Shown here one piece after another: positions 8,155 to 16,731 of a stretch of DNA of 64,000 nt. This DNA is from an uncultured Paracoccaceae bacterium (GTDB lineage Bacteria > Pseudomonadota > Alphaproteobacteria > Rhodobacterales > Rhodobacteraceae). The stretch lies in the NCBI GenBank assembly GCA_947497985.1, contig CANMIX010000009.1:62001-126000 (forward strand), read 5' to 3'. The first letter of the stretch is position 1. Each line of letters begins with the position of its first letter. Made by a program: the position numbers and the translations under genes. The notes beneath the pieces are model-generated. The model saw only the letters and a program-made list of their open reading frames with translations, was not told the DNA's origin and searched no databases.

Positions 8155-8275
8155 CAGACTGAACGCCGCGTACGATCTGTTGAACGACCAGCAATAGGGT
8201 CACTGGAACGGACCACATATCCTTTGGAGACGCCACCGATTTCCGTCCGTGGCACGCAACATCAAAGGAGTTACC

Positions 8276-8644
8276 ATGTCCCTAAAATTCGTATCCAAAA
8301 CCGTTCATGCCTATCTGGATTATCCGGTTGCGCTGGCCCTTTTGATCGCCCCGTTTGCACTTGGGCTCGGCACAGACACCACGCTGGCTCTTTGGCTGTC
8401 CGTCACGGTTGGGGTCGCGGCCTTTGTCCTCACCTTATTGACAGACCACCACCTAGGCCTCTTTCGAATATTGCCGTACTCGGTTCATCTAGCCGTCGAC
8501 GCAGCAGTGGGCGCGCTCTTTCTCTTCGCACCGATGGCGTTTGGGTTCAAAGGGCTTGATGCCTATTTCTATTGGGCCAACGGCCTGGCTGTGGTGATTG
8601 TAGTTGGCCTGCATAAACCCGAAAACGAGTCAGCACACGTTTAG
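8276..8644 (+). CDS. SPW-repeat-type small membrane protein
   Basis: A 122-residue protein with four hydrophobic helices in two similar halves. Each half has a Tyr-Leu-Asp-Tyr-Pro/Val-His-Leu-Ala-Val-Asp type opening and a Pro-Phe-Ala-Leu-Gly-Leu-Gly or Pro-Met-Ala-Phe-Gly-Phe core, as in the Rhodobacterales SPW-repeat family. The start was set at the ATG after an AAAGGAG ribosome binding site. Function unknown; homologues are often induced in stress or envelope contexts. Confidence 0.75.
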   Translation: MSLKFVSKTVHAYLDYPVALALLIAPFALGLGTDTTLALWLSVTVGVAAFVLTLLTDHHLGLFRILPYSVHLAVDAAVGALFLFAPMAFGFKGLDAYFYWANGLAVVIVVGLHKPENESAHV

Positions 8645-8667
8645 ACCAGGCATTCGAACTTTCCCAA

Positions 8668-8692
8668 CAGGCGGCGCTCAAAATGCCGCCTG
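8668..8692 (+). terminator. Hairpin downstream of the SPW gene
   Basis: An inverted repeat CAGGCGGC...GCCGCCTG with a 9-nt loop starts 24 bp after the SPW stop codon. It lacks a strong T run, so termination may be weak. A further small hairpin (AAGGCC-CACAC-GGCCTT) lies just before the YHS gene. Confidence 0.45.
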
Positions 8693-8847
8693 CTTCAATG
8701 AAACCTTGCAGATCGTTCAAGCAACCAAACAGACCGTTCGCAAGATTTCCCGTTCCGTTGCTTTGATTTCCGAAAGCCATCTAAGTCATCCAGGAAGGCC
8801 CACACGGCCTTCAACAAAGCAAGATTTCTATATTGGAAGGACACGAC

Positions 8848-9330
8848 ATGATCACCAAACTGAACATCGCTGCATTGACCGTCATCGGAGCCCTCGCTGC
8901 TGCGCCCGTATTTGCCGCCGACGAATACAACGTCTCCAACGGGCTCACCGCGGCTGGTGCACAGCTGGGTCTGCACGGCGTTGACCCGGTTGCCTTCGTG
9001 CAATCCGGCAAGCCGGTCGAAGGCACTGCGGCCTATACCGCTGTGCACGACGGCGTTGCATATTACTTCAATAGCGCCAAAACTCAGGCGCAATTCGAAG
9101 CCGATCCGGCGGCTTATCTTCCGCAAAACGGCGGGTTCTGCACATTTGGCGTTTCTGTAGGCAAAAAGTTCGACGGCGACCCGGAATATGCGGCAGTCAT
9201 CGACAACAAGCTCTATGTCTTTTTGAACGAAGAGATCTTTGCCGCGTTCAACAAGGACCGTGCAGGAACCATCAAAAAAGCGTCCGAAAACTGGGGCACG
9301 ATCCGCAGCACAGCTGTCGAAAAACTCTGA
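8848..9330 (+). CDS. Exported YHS-domain protein
   Basis: A 160-residue protein with a Sec signal peptide (residues 1-23, cleaved after Val-Phe-Ala-Ala). The mature part carries a YHS domain, recognisable by His-Gly-Val-Asp-Pro-Val-Ala-Phe, Tyr-Tyr-Phe-Asn-Ser-Ala and Phe-Glu-Ala-Asp-Pro-Ala-Ala-Tyr-Leu-Pro-Gln-Asn-Gly-Gly-Phe-Cys. This is the pattern of YHS (seleno)protein-like metal-binding proteins, often linked to copper or heavy-metal handling. The ATG follows a GGAAGG ribosome binding site. It is a single-gene unit closed by a strong terminator. Confidence 0.85.
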   Translation: MITKLNIAALTVIGALAAAPVFAADEYNVSNGLTAAGAQLGLHGVDPVAFVQSGKPVEGTAAYTAVHDGVAYYFNSAKTQAQFEADPAAYLPQNGGFCTFGVSVGKKFDGDPEYAAVIDNKLYVFLNEEIFAAFNKDRAGTIKKASENWGTIRSTAVEKL

Positions 9331-9363
9331 TCGCCTGAGGCATCCCAGAACATTCCTCACACA

Positions 9364-9391
9364 ACGGCCCGGGAACTCCGGGTCGTTTTTT
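9364..9391 (+). terminator. Rho-independent terminator after the YHS gene
   Basis: A hairpin of ACGGCCCGG-GAACT-CCGGGTCGT (9-bp stem with one mismatch) is followed directly by TTTTTT. It lies 33 bp after the YHS stop and separates that gene from metG. Confidence 0.85.
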
Positions 9392-9504
9392 GTGTCTCGG
9401 TTGGTCATTGTCGAATTCCACGGCCGGATTGACCGCAGCTGGTCTTCCCCCTCGCGCTTGCTTCCTGTAGACGGTGCAGCAACTTTGTATTCTGGATGGA
9501 CCGC

Positions 9505-11223
9505 ATGGCACGTATTCTTATCACCTCGGCACTGCCCTACATCAACGGGATCAAGCACTTGGGCAACCTGATCGGAAGCCAGCTGCCCGCCGACCTCTTT
9601 GCGCGTTTTCAGCGTGGCATCGGCAATGAAGTTCTGTTCCTTTGTGCCACCGACGAACATGGCACCCCGGCTGAGCTGGCCGCCGCCAAAGCGGACAAGC
9701 CTGTGGCCGACTACTGCGCCGAGATGCACGAGGTTCAGGCCAAGATCGCGCAGGGCTTTGGTCTCTCGTTTGATCACTTTGGCCGGTCCTCAAGCGATGC
9801 GAACCACGCGCTGACGCAGCACTTTGCCGGCAAGCTCGCTGACGCCGGGCTAATTTCCGAAGTCGCGGATCGCCAAGTCTATTCAAATGCGGATGGTCGC
9901 TTTCTGCCGGACCGCTATGTCGAAGGCACCTGCCCCAACTGCGGCTATGAACGTGCGCGCGGCGACCAATGTGAAGAATGCACCAAGCAGCTGGATCCAA
10001 CAGATCTGATTGAGCCGCGCTCTGCAATTTCCGGCTCAACCGATCTGGAAGTGCGTGAGACTAAACACCTGTTCCTGCGCCAATCCGAGCTGCGTGACCA
10101 GCTTGATGCCTGGATCGACAGCAAGGCAGACTGGCCGGTGCTAACCACCTCAATTGCCAAGAAATGGCTGCACGATGGTGACGGCCTGCAGGACCGCGGG
10201 ATTACCCGAGATCTGGACTGGGGTGTTTCGGTCAAAAAAGGCGACCAACCTTGGGACGGCATGGAAGGGAAGGTCTTCTATGTCTGGTTCGATGCACCAA
10301 TCGAATACATCGCCTGCGCCAAGGAATGGGCAGAAGCAAACGGCAAGGACGACACCGCATGGGAGCGCTGGTGGCGCACCGATAAAGGCGCCGATGATGT
10401 CCGCTACGTGCAATTCATGGGCAAGGACAACGTCCCCTTCCACACACTGTCATTCCCGGCGACAATCCTGGGTTCAGGCGAGCCATGGAAAATGGTCGAC
10501 CATCTGAAGTCCTTTAACTACCTGAACTATGATGGCGGTCAGTTCTCTACCAGCCAGGGCCGTGGCGTGTTCATGGACCAAGCACTTGAGCTGCTGCCGT
10601 CCGATTACTGGCGCTGGTGGCTGCTGTCCCATGCGCCCGAAAGTTCGGATTCAGAATTCACCTGGGAGAATTTCCAGCAGTCGGTGAACAAGGATCTGGC
10701 CGATGTTCTGGGCAATTTTGTCAGCCGCATTACCAAATTCTGTCGTTCCAAATTCACCGAAGTGGTCCCCGCAGGCGGCAGCTTTGGCGAACAGGAAGCG
10801 GCACTGATCGCAGACCTCACCAAACGTGTCCGCGCCTATGAAGGCCATATGGAAGCGATGGACGTCCGCAAATCCGCGCAAGAGCTGCGCGCGATCTGGG
10901 TTGCGGGCAACGAGTACCTGCAATCGGCGGCCCCATGGTCGACCTTTAAAACAGATCCCGAGCAAGCGGCCGCACAAGTGCGCCTGGGCCTGAACCTGAT
11001 CCGCCTCTATGCAGTGTTGAGCGCGCCGTTTATTCCAGATGCCACAGACAAGATGATGACCGCGCTGAATTCCGATGATCGCAGCTGGCCGACGGATGTC
11101 GCGGCGTTCCTGTCGGGGCTACCAGATGGGCATGCTTTCACTGTTCCTGATGTGCTCTTTGCGAAAATTGCCGATGAGCAACGGGAAGAGTGGCAAGCAA
11201 AATTTTCTGGCACCCGCGACTAA
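9505..11223 (+). CDS. metG: Methionyl-tRNA synthetase
   Basis: A 572-residue class I aminoacyl-tRNA synthetase that charges tRNA-Met in the cytoplasm. The HIGH motif appears as His-Leu-Gly-Asn about 15 residues in. A zinc-binding CxxC pair (Cys-Pro-Asn-Cys and Cys-Glu-Glu-Cys) sits in the connective peptide, and the KMSKS counterpart is the Phe-Ser-Thr-Ser-Gln-Gly segment near residue 350. The anticodon-binding helical domain fills the C-terminus, and no C-terminal tRNA-binding (EMAP-like) domain is present. The ATG of [12 protein letters not shown] was preferred over the one three codons upstream because it matches the family N-terminus. Confidence 0.95.
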   Translation: MARILITSALPYINGIKHLGNLIGSQLPADLFARFQRGIGNEVLFLCATDEHGTPAELAAAKADKPVADYCAEMHEVQAKIAQGFGLSFDHFGRSSSDANHALTQHFAGKLADAGLISEVADRQVYSNADGRFLPDRYVEGTCPNCGYERARGDQCEECTKQLDPTDLIEPRSAISGSTDLEVRETKHLFLRQSELRDQLDAWIDSKADWPVLTTSIAKKWLHDGDGLQDRGITRDLDWGVSVKKGDQPWDGMEGKVFYVWFDAPIEYIACAKEWAEANGKDDTAWERWWRTDKGADDVRYVQFMGKDNVPFHTLSFPATILGSGEPWKMVDHLKSFNYLNYDGGQFSTSQGRGVFMDQALELLPSDYWRWWLLSHAPESSDSEFTWENFQQSVNKDLADVLGNFVSRITKFCRSKFTEVVPAGGSFGEQEAALIADLTKRVRAYEGHMEAMDVRKSAQELRAIWVAGNEYLQSAAPWSTFKTDPEQAAAQVRLGLNLIRLYAVLSAPFIPDATDKMMTALNSDDRSWPTDVAAFLSGLPDGHAFTVPDVLFAKIADEQREEWQAKFSGTRD

Positions 11224-11248
11224 ACATCTGGGAAAACTGATTTTAAAG

Positions 11249-11271
11249 CGCGCCCACTGGGCGCGTTTTTT
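11249..11271 (+). terminator. Rho-independent terminator after metG
   Basis: A perfect 7-bp stem CGCGCCC-ACT-GGGCGCG is followed by six T residues, 25 bp after the metG stop codon. Confidence 0.9.
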
Positions 11272-11322
11272 CGTTTATACGCAAAAAATAATACCCTATT
11301 AAAAAACTCGGATTGACGTATC

Positions 11323-11337
11323 TGACTAAATAAGTCA
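11323..11337 (+). promoter_or_regulatory. Iron-responsive (RirA-type) box upstream of hemP
   Basis: TGA-CTAAATAAG-TCA matches the alphaproteobacterial iron-rhodo box TGA-N9-TCA, and it is the core of a longer perfect palindrome TCTGACT-AAATA-AGTCAGA (11321-11339). A TTGACG hexamer a few bases upstream could be the -35 element, so a bound RirA-type repressor would cover the promoter. The downstream genes are haem and iron uptake types, which supports the reading. Confidence 0.7.
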
Positions 11338-11393
11338 GAAAACACATATCCAGCCAGCCTGCCGAGTCAGGTCAGCCCGATGTCAGGAGATAG

Positions 11394-11600
11394 ATGAGGG
11401 TCCAGATGACCTCGAAACAGCGTCGGGTAGATGACATGAAACAGATCGATACAAACGAACTAACAACCGCAACTGAAGTTTTCCCCACTTTCTACGCCGA
11501 AGATCTGACCAAGGGCGGAAATCAGGCCCGTATCTTGCTGAACGGCCAGGTTTATTCCCTCCGGATCACCCGCGCTGGCAAGTTGATCCTGACCAAATAA
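11394..11600 (+). CDS. hemP: Hemin uptake protein HemP
   Basis: A 68-residue protein whose last 25 residues match the HemP/HmuP family, with the pattern Ile-Leu-Leu-Asn-Gly-Gln-Val-Tyr-Ser-Leu-Arg-Ile-Thr-Arg and the invariant C-terminal Gly-Lys-Leu-Ile-Leu-Thr-Lys. HemP is a small regulator or accessory protein needed for haem uptake gene expression in proteobacteria. The ATG at 11394 follows an AGGAG; in-frame ATGs at 11406 and 11436 are possible alternatives. It is the first gene after the iron box. Confidence 0.85.
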   Translation: MRVQMTSKQRRVDDMKQIDTNELTTATEVFPTFYAEDLTKGGNQARILLNGQVYSLRITRAGKLILTK

Positions 11601-11690
11601 CACACCCGCCTGGTTCCATTTCTTCCGGGCTTCCCCTTCTGGTGACTGCAACTGCGGTGCCGGGTATTCACAACTAGCGATGAGCACAAA

Positions 11691-12959
11691 ATGATCTCTA
11701 AGATTCTTCGCGGCACAGCAGTGTCTGCAACGATCCTTTCCGCAACTGCAGCATTTGCTGTCGAAAAAGACGCGGTACTGACAACTTACGCCGATATTGC
11801 TCTGGCCACATATGAAGACAGCCTGACCACGGCTAAGACCCTGCAGACCGCAGTAAACACCCTTTTGGCAGCCCCTTCCGCCGAAAACCTGCAAGCCGCA
11901 CGTGCCGCATGGTTGGCCTCTCGCGTTCCTTACCAGCAATCCGAAGTCTTCCGCTTTGGCAACGCCATTGTTGATGACTGGGAAGGTAAAGTGAATGCTT
12001 GGCCACTGGACGAAGGTCTGATCGATTATGTGGACGCATCTTACGGCGGCCCCAGCGATGAGAACGGTCTGGCGGCACTGAACATCGTTGCGAACCCTTC
12101 GTTTGAGCTGTCCGGCAAAGCAATCGACGCAGCCCACATCACCCCCACCCTGCTGGCAGAAACCCTGCACGAAGCTGATGGCGTCGAAGCAAACGTTGCA
12201 ACAGGTTACCACGCGATTGAATTCCTGCTTTGGGGTCAAGACCTTAAGGGAACCAACCACGGCGCAGGCGATCGTGCCTGGACTGACTTTGCAGCTGGTG
12301 AAGATTGCACCAACGGCAATTGTGACCGTCGCGGTGAATATCTGTCTGCTGCAACCGATCTTCTGGTTTCAGACCTCGAATGGATGGTTGCTCAGTGGAC
12401 ATCCGAAGGTGAAGGCCGCACCGCACTGTTTTCGGATCTGGACGCCGGTATCTCGACCATTCTGACGGGTATGGGTTCGCTGTCTTACGGCGAAACTGCG
12501 GGGGAACGCATGCGTCTTGGCGTTATGCTGAATGATCCCGAAGAAGAGCATGACTGCTTCTCTGACAACACCCACAACAGCCACTACTATGATGGTCTGG
12601 GCGTGCAAAACGTCTATCTGGGCGAATATGTCCGCGTGAACGGCGATCTGGTATCGGGTGCGTCTTTGTCCGAGTTGGTTGCTGAAACCGACGCAGCGCT
12701 AGACGGCGAGATCCTGACCAAACTGTCCACCACCATGCGGGCGCTGGGTCGCATCAAATTGGCTGCCGAAGCGGGCTTCTCTTATGATCAGATGCTGGAA
12801 GCAGGCAACGCCAAAGGCGAAGCACTGGTGATGGGTGGCGTGAACGGTCTTATCGACCAAACCCGGTCGTTTGAGCGCGCTGTTTCTGCGCTGAAACTGG
12901 ACGGCATCGCGTTTGAAGGTTCAGACTCCCTGGACAATCCAACAGCAGTCTTCCAATAA
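11691..12959 (+). CDS. Imelysin family protein (M75-type iron uptake protein)
   Basis: A 422-residue exported protein. Residues 1-23 are a Sec signal peptide ending Ala-Phe-Ala. The imelysin (peptidase M75) core includes the Gly-Tyr-His-Ala-Ile-Glu-Phe-Leu-Leu-Trp-Gly segment, the family's GxHxxE signature, and the Arg-Val-Pro-Tyr-Gln-Gln-Ser-Glu motif. Family members (IrpA-, ICMP-like) are periplasmic or outer-membrane iron-regulated proteins of unclear mechanism; peptidase activity is doubtful. The gene lies 90 bp after hemP and is followed by a strong hairpin terminator before the rest of the cluster. Confidence 0.9.
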   Translation: MISKILRGTAVSATILSATAAFAVEKDAVLTTYADIALATYEDSLTTAKTLQTAVNTLLAAPSAENLQAARAAWLASRVPYQQSEVFRFGNAIVDDWEGKVNAWPLDEGLIDYVDASYGGPSDENGLAALNIVANPSFELSGKAIDAAHITPTLLAETLHEADGVEANVATGYHAIEFLLWGQDLKGTNHGAGDRAWTDFAAGEDCTNGNCDRRGEYLSAATDLLVSDLEWMVAQWTSEGEGRTALFSDLDAGISTILTGMGSLSYGETAGERMRLGVMLNDPEEEHDCFSDNTHNSHYYDGLGVQNVYLGEYVRVNGDLVSGASLSELVAETDAALDGEILTKLSTTMRALGRIKLAAEAGFSYDQMLEAGNAKGEALVMGGVNGLIDQTRSFERAVSALKLDGIAFEGSDSLDNPTAVFQ

Positions 12960-12970
12960 TTTAACGAGTT

Positions 12971-13010
12971 CTCTGGGCGAAGGTGTCACCTTTGCCCAGA
13001 GCTTTTGTTT
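12971..13010 (+). terminator. Strong hairpin terminator inside the imelysin cluster
   Basis: CTCTGGGCGAAGGTG-T-CACCTTTGCCCAGAG forms a 15-bp stem with one mismatch, followed by CTTTTGTTT. It starts 11 bp after the first imelysin stop codon and precedes the di-haem oxidoreductase gene, so it should lower expression of the distal genes relative to hemP and the first imelysin. Confidence 0.85.
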
Positions 13011-13054
13011 GATTTACACCTTGTTTCAAACTCCCTCCCTACCCCGGTTCAGGC

Positions 13055-14599
13055 ATGTTTACCCAAACCACCCGCGCCTTGGCGCTCACCACGACAGCCC
13101 TATTTTGCGCAACCAGCATTGATGCCGCTGACTGGCCCGCCAGCGTCTACACAGATCCGCATCTCAACACGGTGCCACGCACTGCACAGGAAGCGTCCCG
13201 CATTGATGCGGCCCGCCGTGCAACATCCGATTTTTCCACGCCAGAACCGTTTGAAGCCCACCCTGCGGGTGCTGCAACAACGCGTGCACGCACTGATGCA
13301 GATGCGTTTTCTCAACACAGTGGCAACCTGTCGTTTGAGCAAGAGCTGGAGTTCAAACTCGGCAATGCGCTGTTTGAAAAGATCTGGGTCTTTGCACCGG
13401 CTTCTACCAAAGCATCCGATGGATTGGGCCCCTTGTACAATGCACGTTCCTGCCAGCGTTGCCACCTCAAGGATGGGCGTGGCCACACACCACAAAACCC
13501 AGATGATACTGCGGTTTCCATGTTCTTGCGCGTCTCGGTTCCCGGCCCGGTTCCGGAGCAGGTGAAAGAGATCACCGACTATATCGGAGACACGCCCGAG
13601 CCAAATTATGGCCGCCAGCTGCAGGATTTCTCCCCCCCTGGCATGCCGCCTGAATACAGCCTTTCGGTCACCTACGAAGACCTGCCCGTCCCGCTGTCCG
13701 ACGGAACAGTTGTGACCTTGCGCAAACCGACCTATCAGGCGCGCGATCTCGGCTATGGTCCTTTGCACAGCGATGTCATGATGTCTCCACGTGTGGCACC
13801 GCCAATGGTCGGCCTTGGCCTGTTGGAAGCCATTCCGGCCGCAGACATTCTGGCCAATGTTGATGAAGACGACGCCAACGGAGACGGGATTTCAGGGCGC
13901 GCCAACCTTGTGTGGTCGCAGGAATTTCAACAAATCCTTTTGGGCCGCTTTGGCCTCAAGGCCGGTAGCCCGACGGTACACGAACAATCAGCCGCCGCGT
14001 TTTCCGGCGACATTGGTATCTCGACACCCCTGTTTCCGGCCCATTGGGGCGAATGCACCCCGGCCCAGGTTCATTGCCGTACGGCCCCGCATGGCGACGA
14101 CGTTGCCCGTGGGACAGAGATCGACCAACCCAATATGGATCTTGTGACCTTTTACAGCCGCAATTTGGCTGTGCCTGCGCGGCGGAATTTGGAAGATCCG
14201 GCGGTTCTTCGTGGAAAAGAGTTGTTCTACGACACAGGCTGCACCAGCTGCCACACGCCAAAATTTGTAACTCATCGTCTGACAGATCGGGATGAACACA
14301 GCTTTCAATTGATCTGGCCCTACAGCGACATGTTGCTGCACGATATGGGCGACGGGCTTGCGGACAATCGCCCCGAAGCCCGTGCTACAGGACAAGAATG
14401 GCGCACCCCGCCGCTTTGGGGTATCGGTCTGACCAAACAGGTCTCCCCACTTGCCGGTTACCTACACGACGGTCGCGCCCGTACGCTGCTAGAGGCGATC
14501 CTTTGGCATGGTGGCGAGGCCGCAAATGCGCAGGCCCGCGTGGTGCAAATGTCCGCGGATGAACGCGCGGATCTGTTGAAGTTTTTGGAGAGCCTCTGA
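13055..14599 (+). CDS. Di-haem oxidoreductase (DUF1111, thiol oxidoreductase-like)
   Basis: A 514-residue exported cytochrome. A signal peptide (about residues 1-25) precedes two CxxCH haem-binding motifs: Cys-Gln-Arg-Cys-His near residue 133 and Cys-Thr-Ser-Cys-His near residue 396. The layout and length match the DUF1111 di-haem oxidoreductase family, annotated as putative thiol oxidoreductases, which often neighbours imelysins. The product probably does periplasmic redox chemistry on iron or an iron ligand during uptake; this is inferred from context. The next gene starts 3 bp after its stop. Confidence 0.88.
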   Translation: MFTQTTRALALTTTALFCATSIDAADWPASVYTDPHLNTVPRTAQEASRIDAARRATSDFSTPEPFEAHPAGAATTRARTDADAFSQHSGNLSFEQELEFKLGNALFEKIWVFAPASTKASDGLGPLYNARSCQRCHLKDGRGHTPQNPDDTAVSMFLRVSVPGPVPEQVKEITDYIGDTPEPNYGRQLQDFSPPGMPPEYSLSVTYEDLPVPLSDGTVVTLRKPTYQARDLGYGPLHSDVMMSPRVAPPMVGLGLLEAIPAADILANVDEDDANGDGISGRANLVWSQEFQQILLGRFGLKAGSPTVHEQSAAAFSGDIGISTPLFPAHWGECTPAQVHCRTAPHGDDVARGTEIDQPNMDLVTFYSRNLAVPARRNLEDPAVLRGKELFYDTGCTSCHTPKFVTHRLTDRDEHSFQLIWPYSDMLLHDMGDGLADNRPEARATGQEWRTPPLWGIGLTKQVSPLAGYLHDGRARTLLEAILWHGGEAANAQARVVQMSADERADLLKFLESL

Positions 14600-14602
14600 C
14601 AC

Positions 14603-15604
14603 ATGCGTCATATTTTCATTCCGCTGATTTGCGCAACCGTCGCAACCCAAGCCCACAGCGACGCGTTGACCCAATCGATTGTGGACACGCAAATTCTCCC
14701 CGCCTTTGAAACACTGGCACATCAGACCCGGGATTTGGCCCAGACAACCGCCGAAAACTGCATCAGCGCACCTGCCGCGATGGAGCAGGCATTCGCCAGC
14801 AGCTTTGATGCCTGGATCACCGCAAGCATCTGGCGCTTCGGTCCAAGCGAGACTGACTCGCGCGCGTTCTCCTTGGCGTTCTGGCCGGACAATAGGGGCA
14901 AAATCGGCAAGGCCGTGCGCACGCTCCTGAGCACCGAAAATCGTGATGTCTTGCCGCCAGAGGTCTTTGCGCAGCATTCAATCGCAGGCAAAGGTTTCTA
15001 TGCGCTCGAATATCTGATGTATGACGCGGACGCACAAAACCTCGCCAGTGCTGAATACCGCTGTGATTTGGCGCAAGCCATGACAACGGACATCGCCAAA
15101 ACGGCCGAGACCATCCATCAAGACTGGAGCAGCAGTTTTGTCGATGTGATGCAACCACCGTCAGATCGCTACCAAAACGACGCAGAAGTCCGCCAAGAGC
15201 TGTTCAAAACGCTGGGCACCGGTTTGCAGATTGTCGATGACCTACGCCTTGGGCGACCGCTGGGCACCTTTGACAAACCTCGCCCACGTCGCGCCGAAGC
15301 GTGGCGTTCGGACCGGTCGCTTCGCCATGTTGTCTTGTCGCTTGAGGCATTGGAACCGCTGGCGCTGGCACTCGCGCAGGATGCACCAGACTTACAGGCA
15401 CATCTGACCGAGAGTTTTGAGCACGCTTTACGCCGTGCAGCCGCACTTGATGATCCCCGGTTCGCAGGCGTTGCAGACGCCGGATCACGCTTCCGCATCG
15501 AGGCCCTGAAACAGGAAGTGGTGGAACTGCGCGCGCTTGTATCAGGTGAATTGGGTCCGCGTCTTGGCGTGGCTGCCGGATTTAACTCTCTGGATGGGGA
15601 CTGA
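14603..15604 (+). CDS. Second imelysin family protein
   Basis: A 333-residue exported protein, shorter than the upstream imelysin, with a signal peptide of about 19 residues. The Gly-Phe-Tyr-Ala-Leu-Glu-Tyr-Leu-Met-Tyr-Asp segment aligns with the GxHxxE region, but the histidine position is tyrosine, so a metal ligand present in the first paralogue seems to be missing. The two imelysins flank the di-haem oxidoreductase, a known gene order in proteobacterial iron uptake operons. They may act as a pair. Confidence 0.85.
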   Translation: MRHIFIPLICATVATQAHSDALTQSIVDTQILPAFETLAHQTRDLAQTTAENCISAPAAMEQAFASSFDAWITASIWRFGPSETDSRAFSLAFWPDNRGKIGKAVRTLLSTENRDVLPPEVFAQHSIAGKGFYALEYLMYDADAQNLASAEYRCDLAQAMTTDIAKTAETIHQDWSSSFVDVMQPPSDRYQNDAEVRQELFKTLGTGLQIVDDLRLGRPLGTFDKPRPRRAEAWRSDRSLRHVVLSLEALEPLALALAQDAPDLQAHLTESFEHALRRAAALDDPRFAGVADAGSRFRIEALKQEVVELRALVSGELGPRLGVAAGFNSLDGD

Positions 15605-15605
15605 T

Positions 15606-16679
15606 ATGGCCACACGTCGCGGTTTTCTAACAGGACTTTTGGCCGCCAGTGTCGCCCCACAAGCCACCTGGGCTGACGTTGGATATCCCGACTTTGTCAC
15701 AGCAGGTTTGGAGCAAAACGGGCAATACATCCTTGCCGGGTTAACCGCCGCAGGACAGGTTGTCTTTCGCCATCCCCTGCCGGGGCGCGGACATGCGGCA
15801 AGCGCTCACCCGCACCGCCCTGAGGTGATCGCCTTTGCCCGCCGTCCGGGCCGTTTTGCCGATGTGTTGGATTGCCGAACAGGGGCGCAAATCACCCGCC
15901 TGACCCCGCCAGAAGGGCATCATTTTTATGGCCACGGCTGTTTTTCGCCGGATGGGCAGCAGCTGTTCACAACCGAGAATGACTATGAGAATGCGCAAGG
16001 CGTCATTGGCGTTTGGGACAGCCATACCTATCGCCGCTTGGGCAGTTTCTCGTCAGGTGGGATCGGGCCGCATGACATTCTGCGCCACCCTGATGGGTAT
16101 CTTGTGGTTGCAAACGGCGGAATTGAGACCCACCCGGACAGCGGCCGTGCAAAATTGAACCTACCAACCATGGAACCGCGCCTGACCTATGTCGGATTTG
16201 ACGGTAAACTTCTTGAACAGATCAGTCTGCCCGCCGACCTCCACTTAAACTCTATCCGTCACCTGTCACTCTCTGCAGACGGAACGGTGGGGTTTGCGAT
16301 GCAGTGGCAAGGTGATCTGGGCGAGCTTGCGCCAATTGTTGGCCTGCATAGACCCGGGAAGACTCCGACCCTGTTGGCGGACGGTGACCCTCGCTTGCGC
16401 AACCTTAATGGCTATGGTGGATCAATCGCCTTCGCGCCTGATGGGCAAACCGTTGCCGTGTCGTCGCCGCGTGGGAGCCGTGTTCAGATCATGGAGACCA
16501 GCACCGGTGATATGGTCAAAGAGTTTGAAATCGCCGATGTTTGCGGCCTTTCAACGGACGCAAAAGGGTGGATCGCCACCACGGGTGAGGGCAAGATCTA
16601 TTCCCTGACCCTCGACCACGCGACCCAAAGCGCAACGGATACAACCGCTTGGGACAATCACTTGATCCCGATTGGTTGA
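15606..16679 (+). CDS. DUF1513 beta-propeller protein with Tat signal
   Basis: A 357-residue protein. It begins with a twin-arginine signal (Thr-Arg-Arg-Gly-Phe-Leu, then a hydrophobic stretch), so it is exported folded, possibly with a bound cofactor. The rest is a DUF1513 beta-propeller-like chain with repeated strand patterns such as His-Gly-His-Gly-Cys-Phe-Ser-Pro-Asp-Gly and Gly-Pro-His-Asp-Ile. DUF1513 commonly ends imelysin/di-haem oxidoreductase operons. The ATG directly follows the stop of the second imelysin with one base between them; the longer in-frame reading would overlap that gene. Confidence 0.85.
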   Translation: MATRRGFLTGLLAASVAPQATWADVGYPDFVTAGLEQNGQYILAGLTAAGQVVFRHPLPGRGHAASAHPHRPEVIAFARRPGRFADVLDCRTGAQITRLTPPEGHHFYGHGCFSPDGQQLFTTENDYENAQGVIGVWDSHTYRRLGSFSSGGIGPHDILRHPDGYLVVANGGIETHPDSGRAKLNLPTMEPRLTYVGFDGKLLEQISLPADLHLNSIRHLSLSADGTVGFAMQWQGDLGELAPIVGLHRPGKTPTLLADGDPRLRNLNGYGGSIAFAPDGQTVAVSSPRGSRVQIMETSTGDMVKEFEIADVCGLSTDAKGWIATTGEGKIYSLTLDHATQSATDTTAWDNHLIPIG

Positions 16680-16694
16680 CACTTCGTTCGATGC

Positions 16695-16720
16695 ACGCCC
16701 GAGGCTGGAACCCCGGGCGT
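16695..16720. terminator. Stem-loop between convergent DUF1513 and cobO
   Basis: An inverted repeat ACGCCCG...CGGGCGT with a 12-nt loop lies in the 52-bp gap between the two convergent genes. No U tract follows on either strand, so termination efficiency is uncertain. Confidence 0.4.
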
Positions 16721-16731
16721 ACAGCTAGACC

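Noticed and set aside
8695-9777. Long minus-strand open frame of 360 codons
   Set aside because: It lies across the YHS gene, its terminator and the start of metG, has no recognisable family pattern, and is an antisense shadow of high-GC codons.
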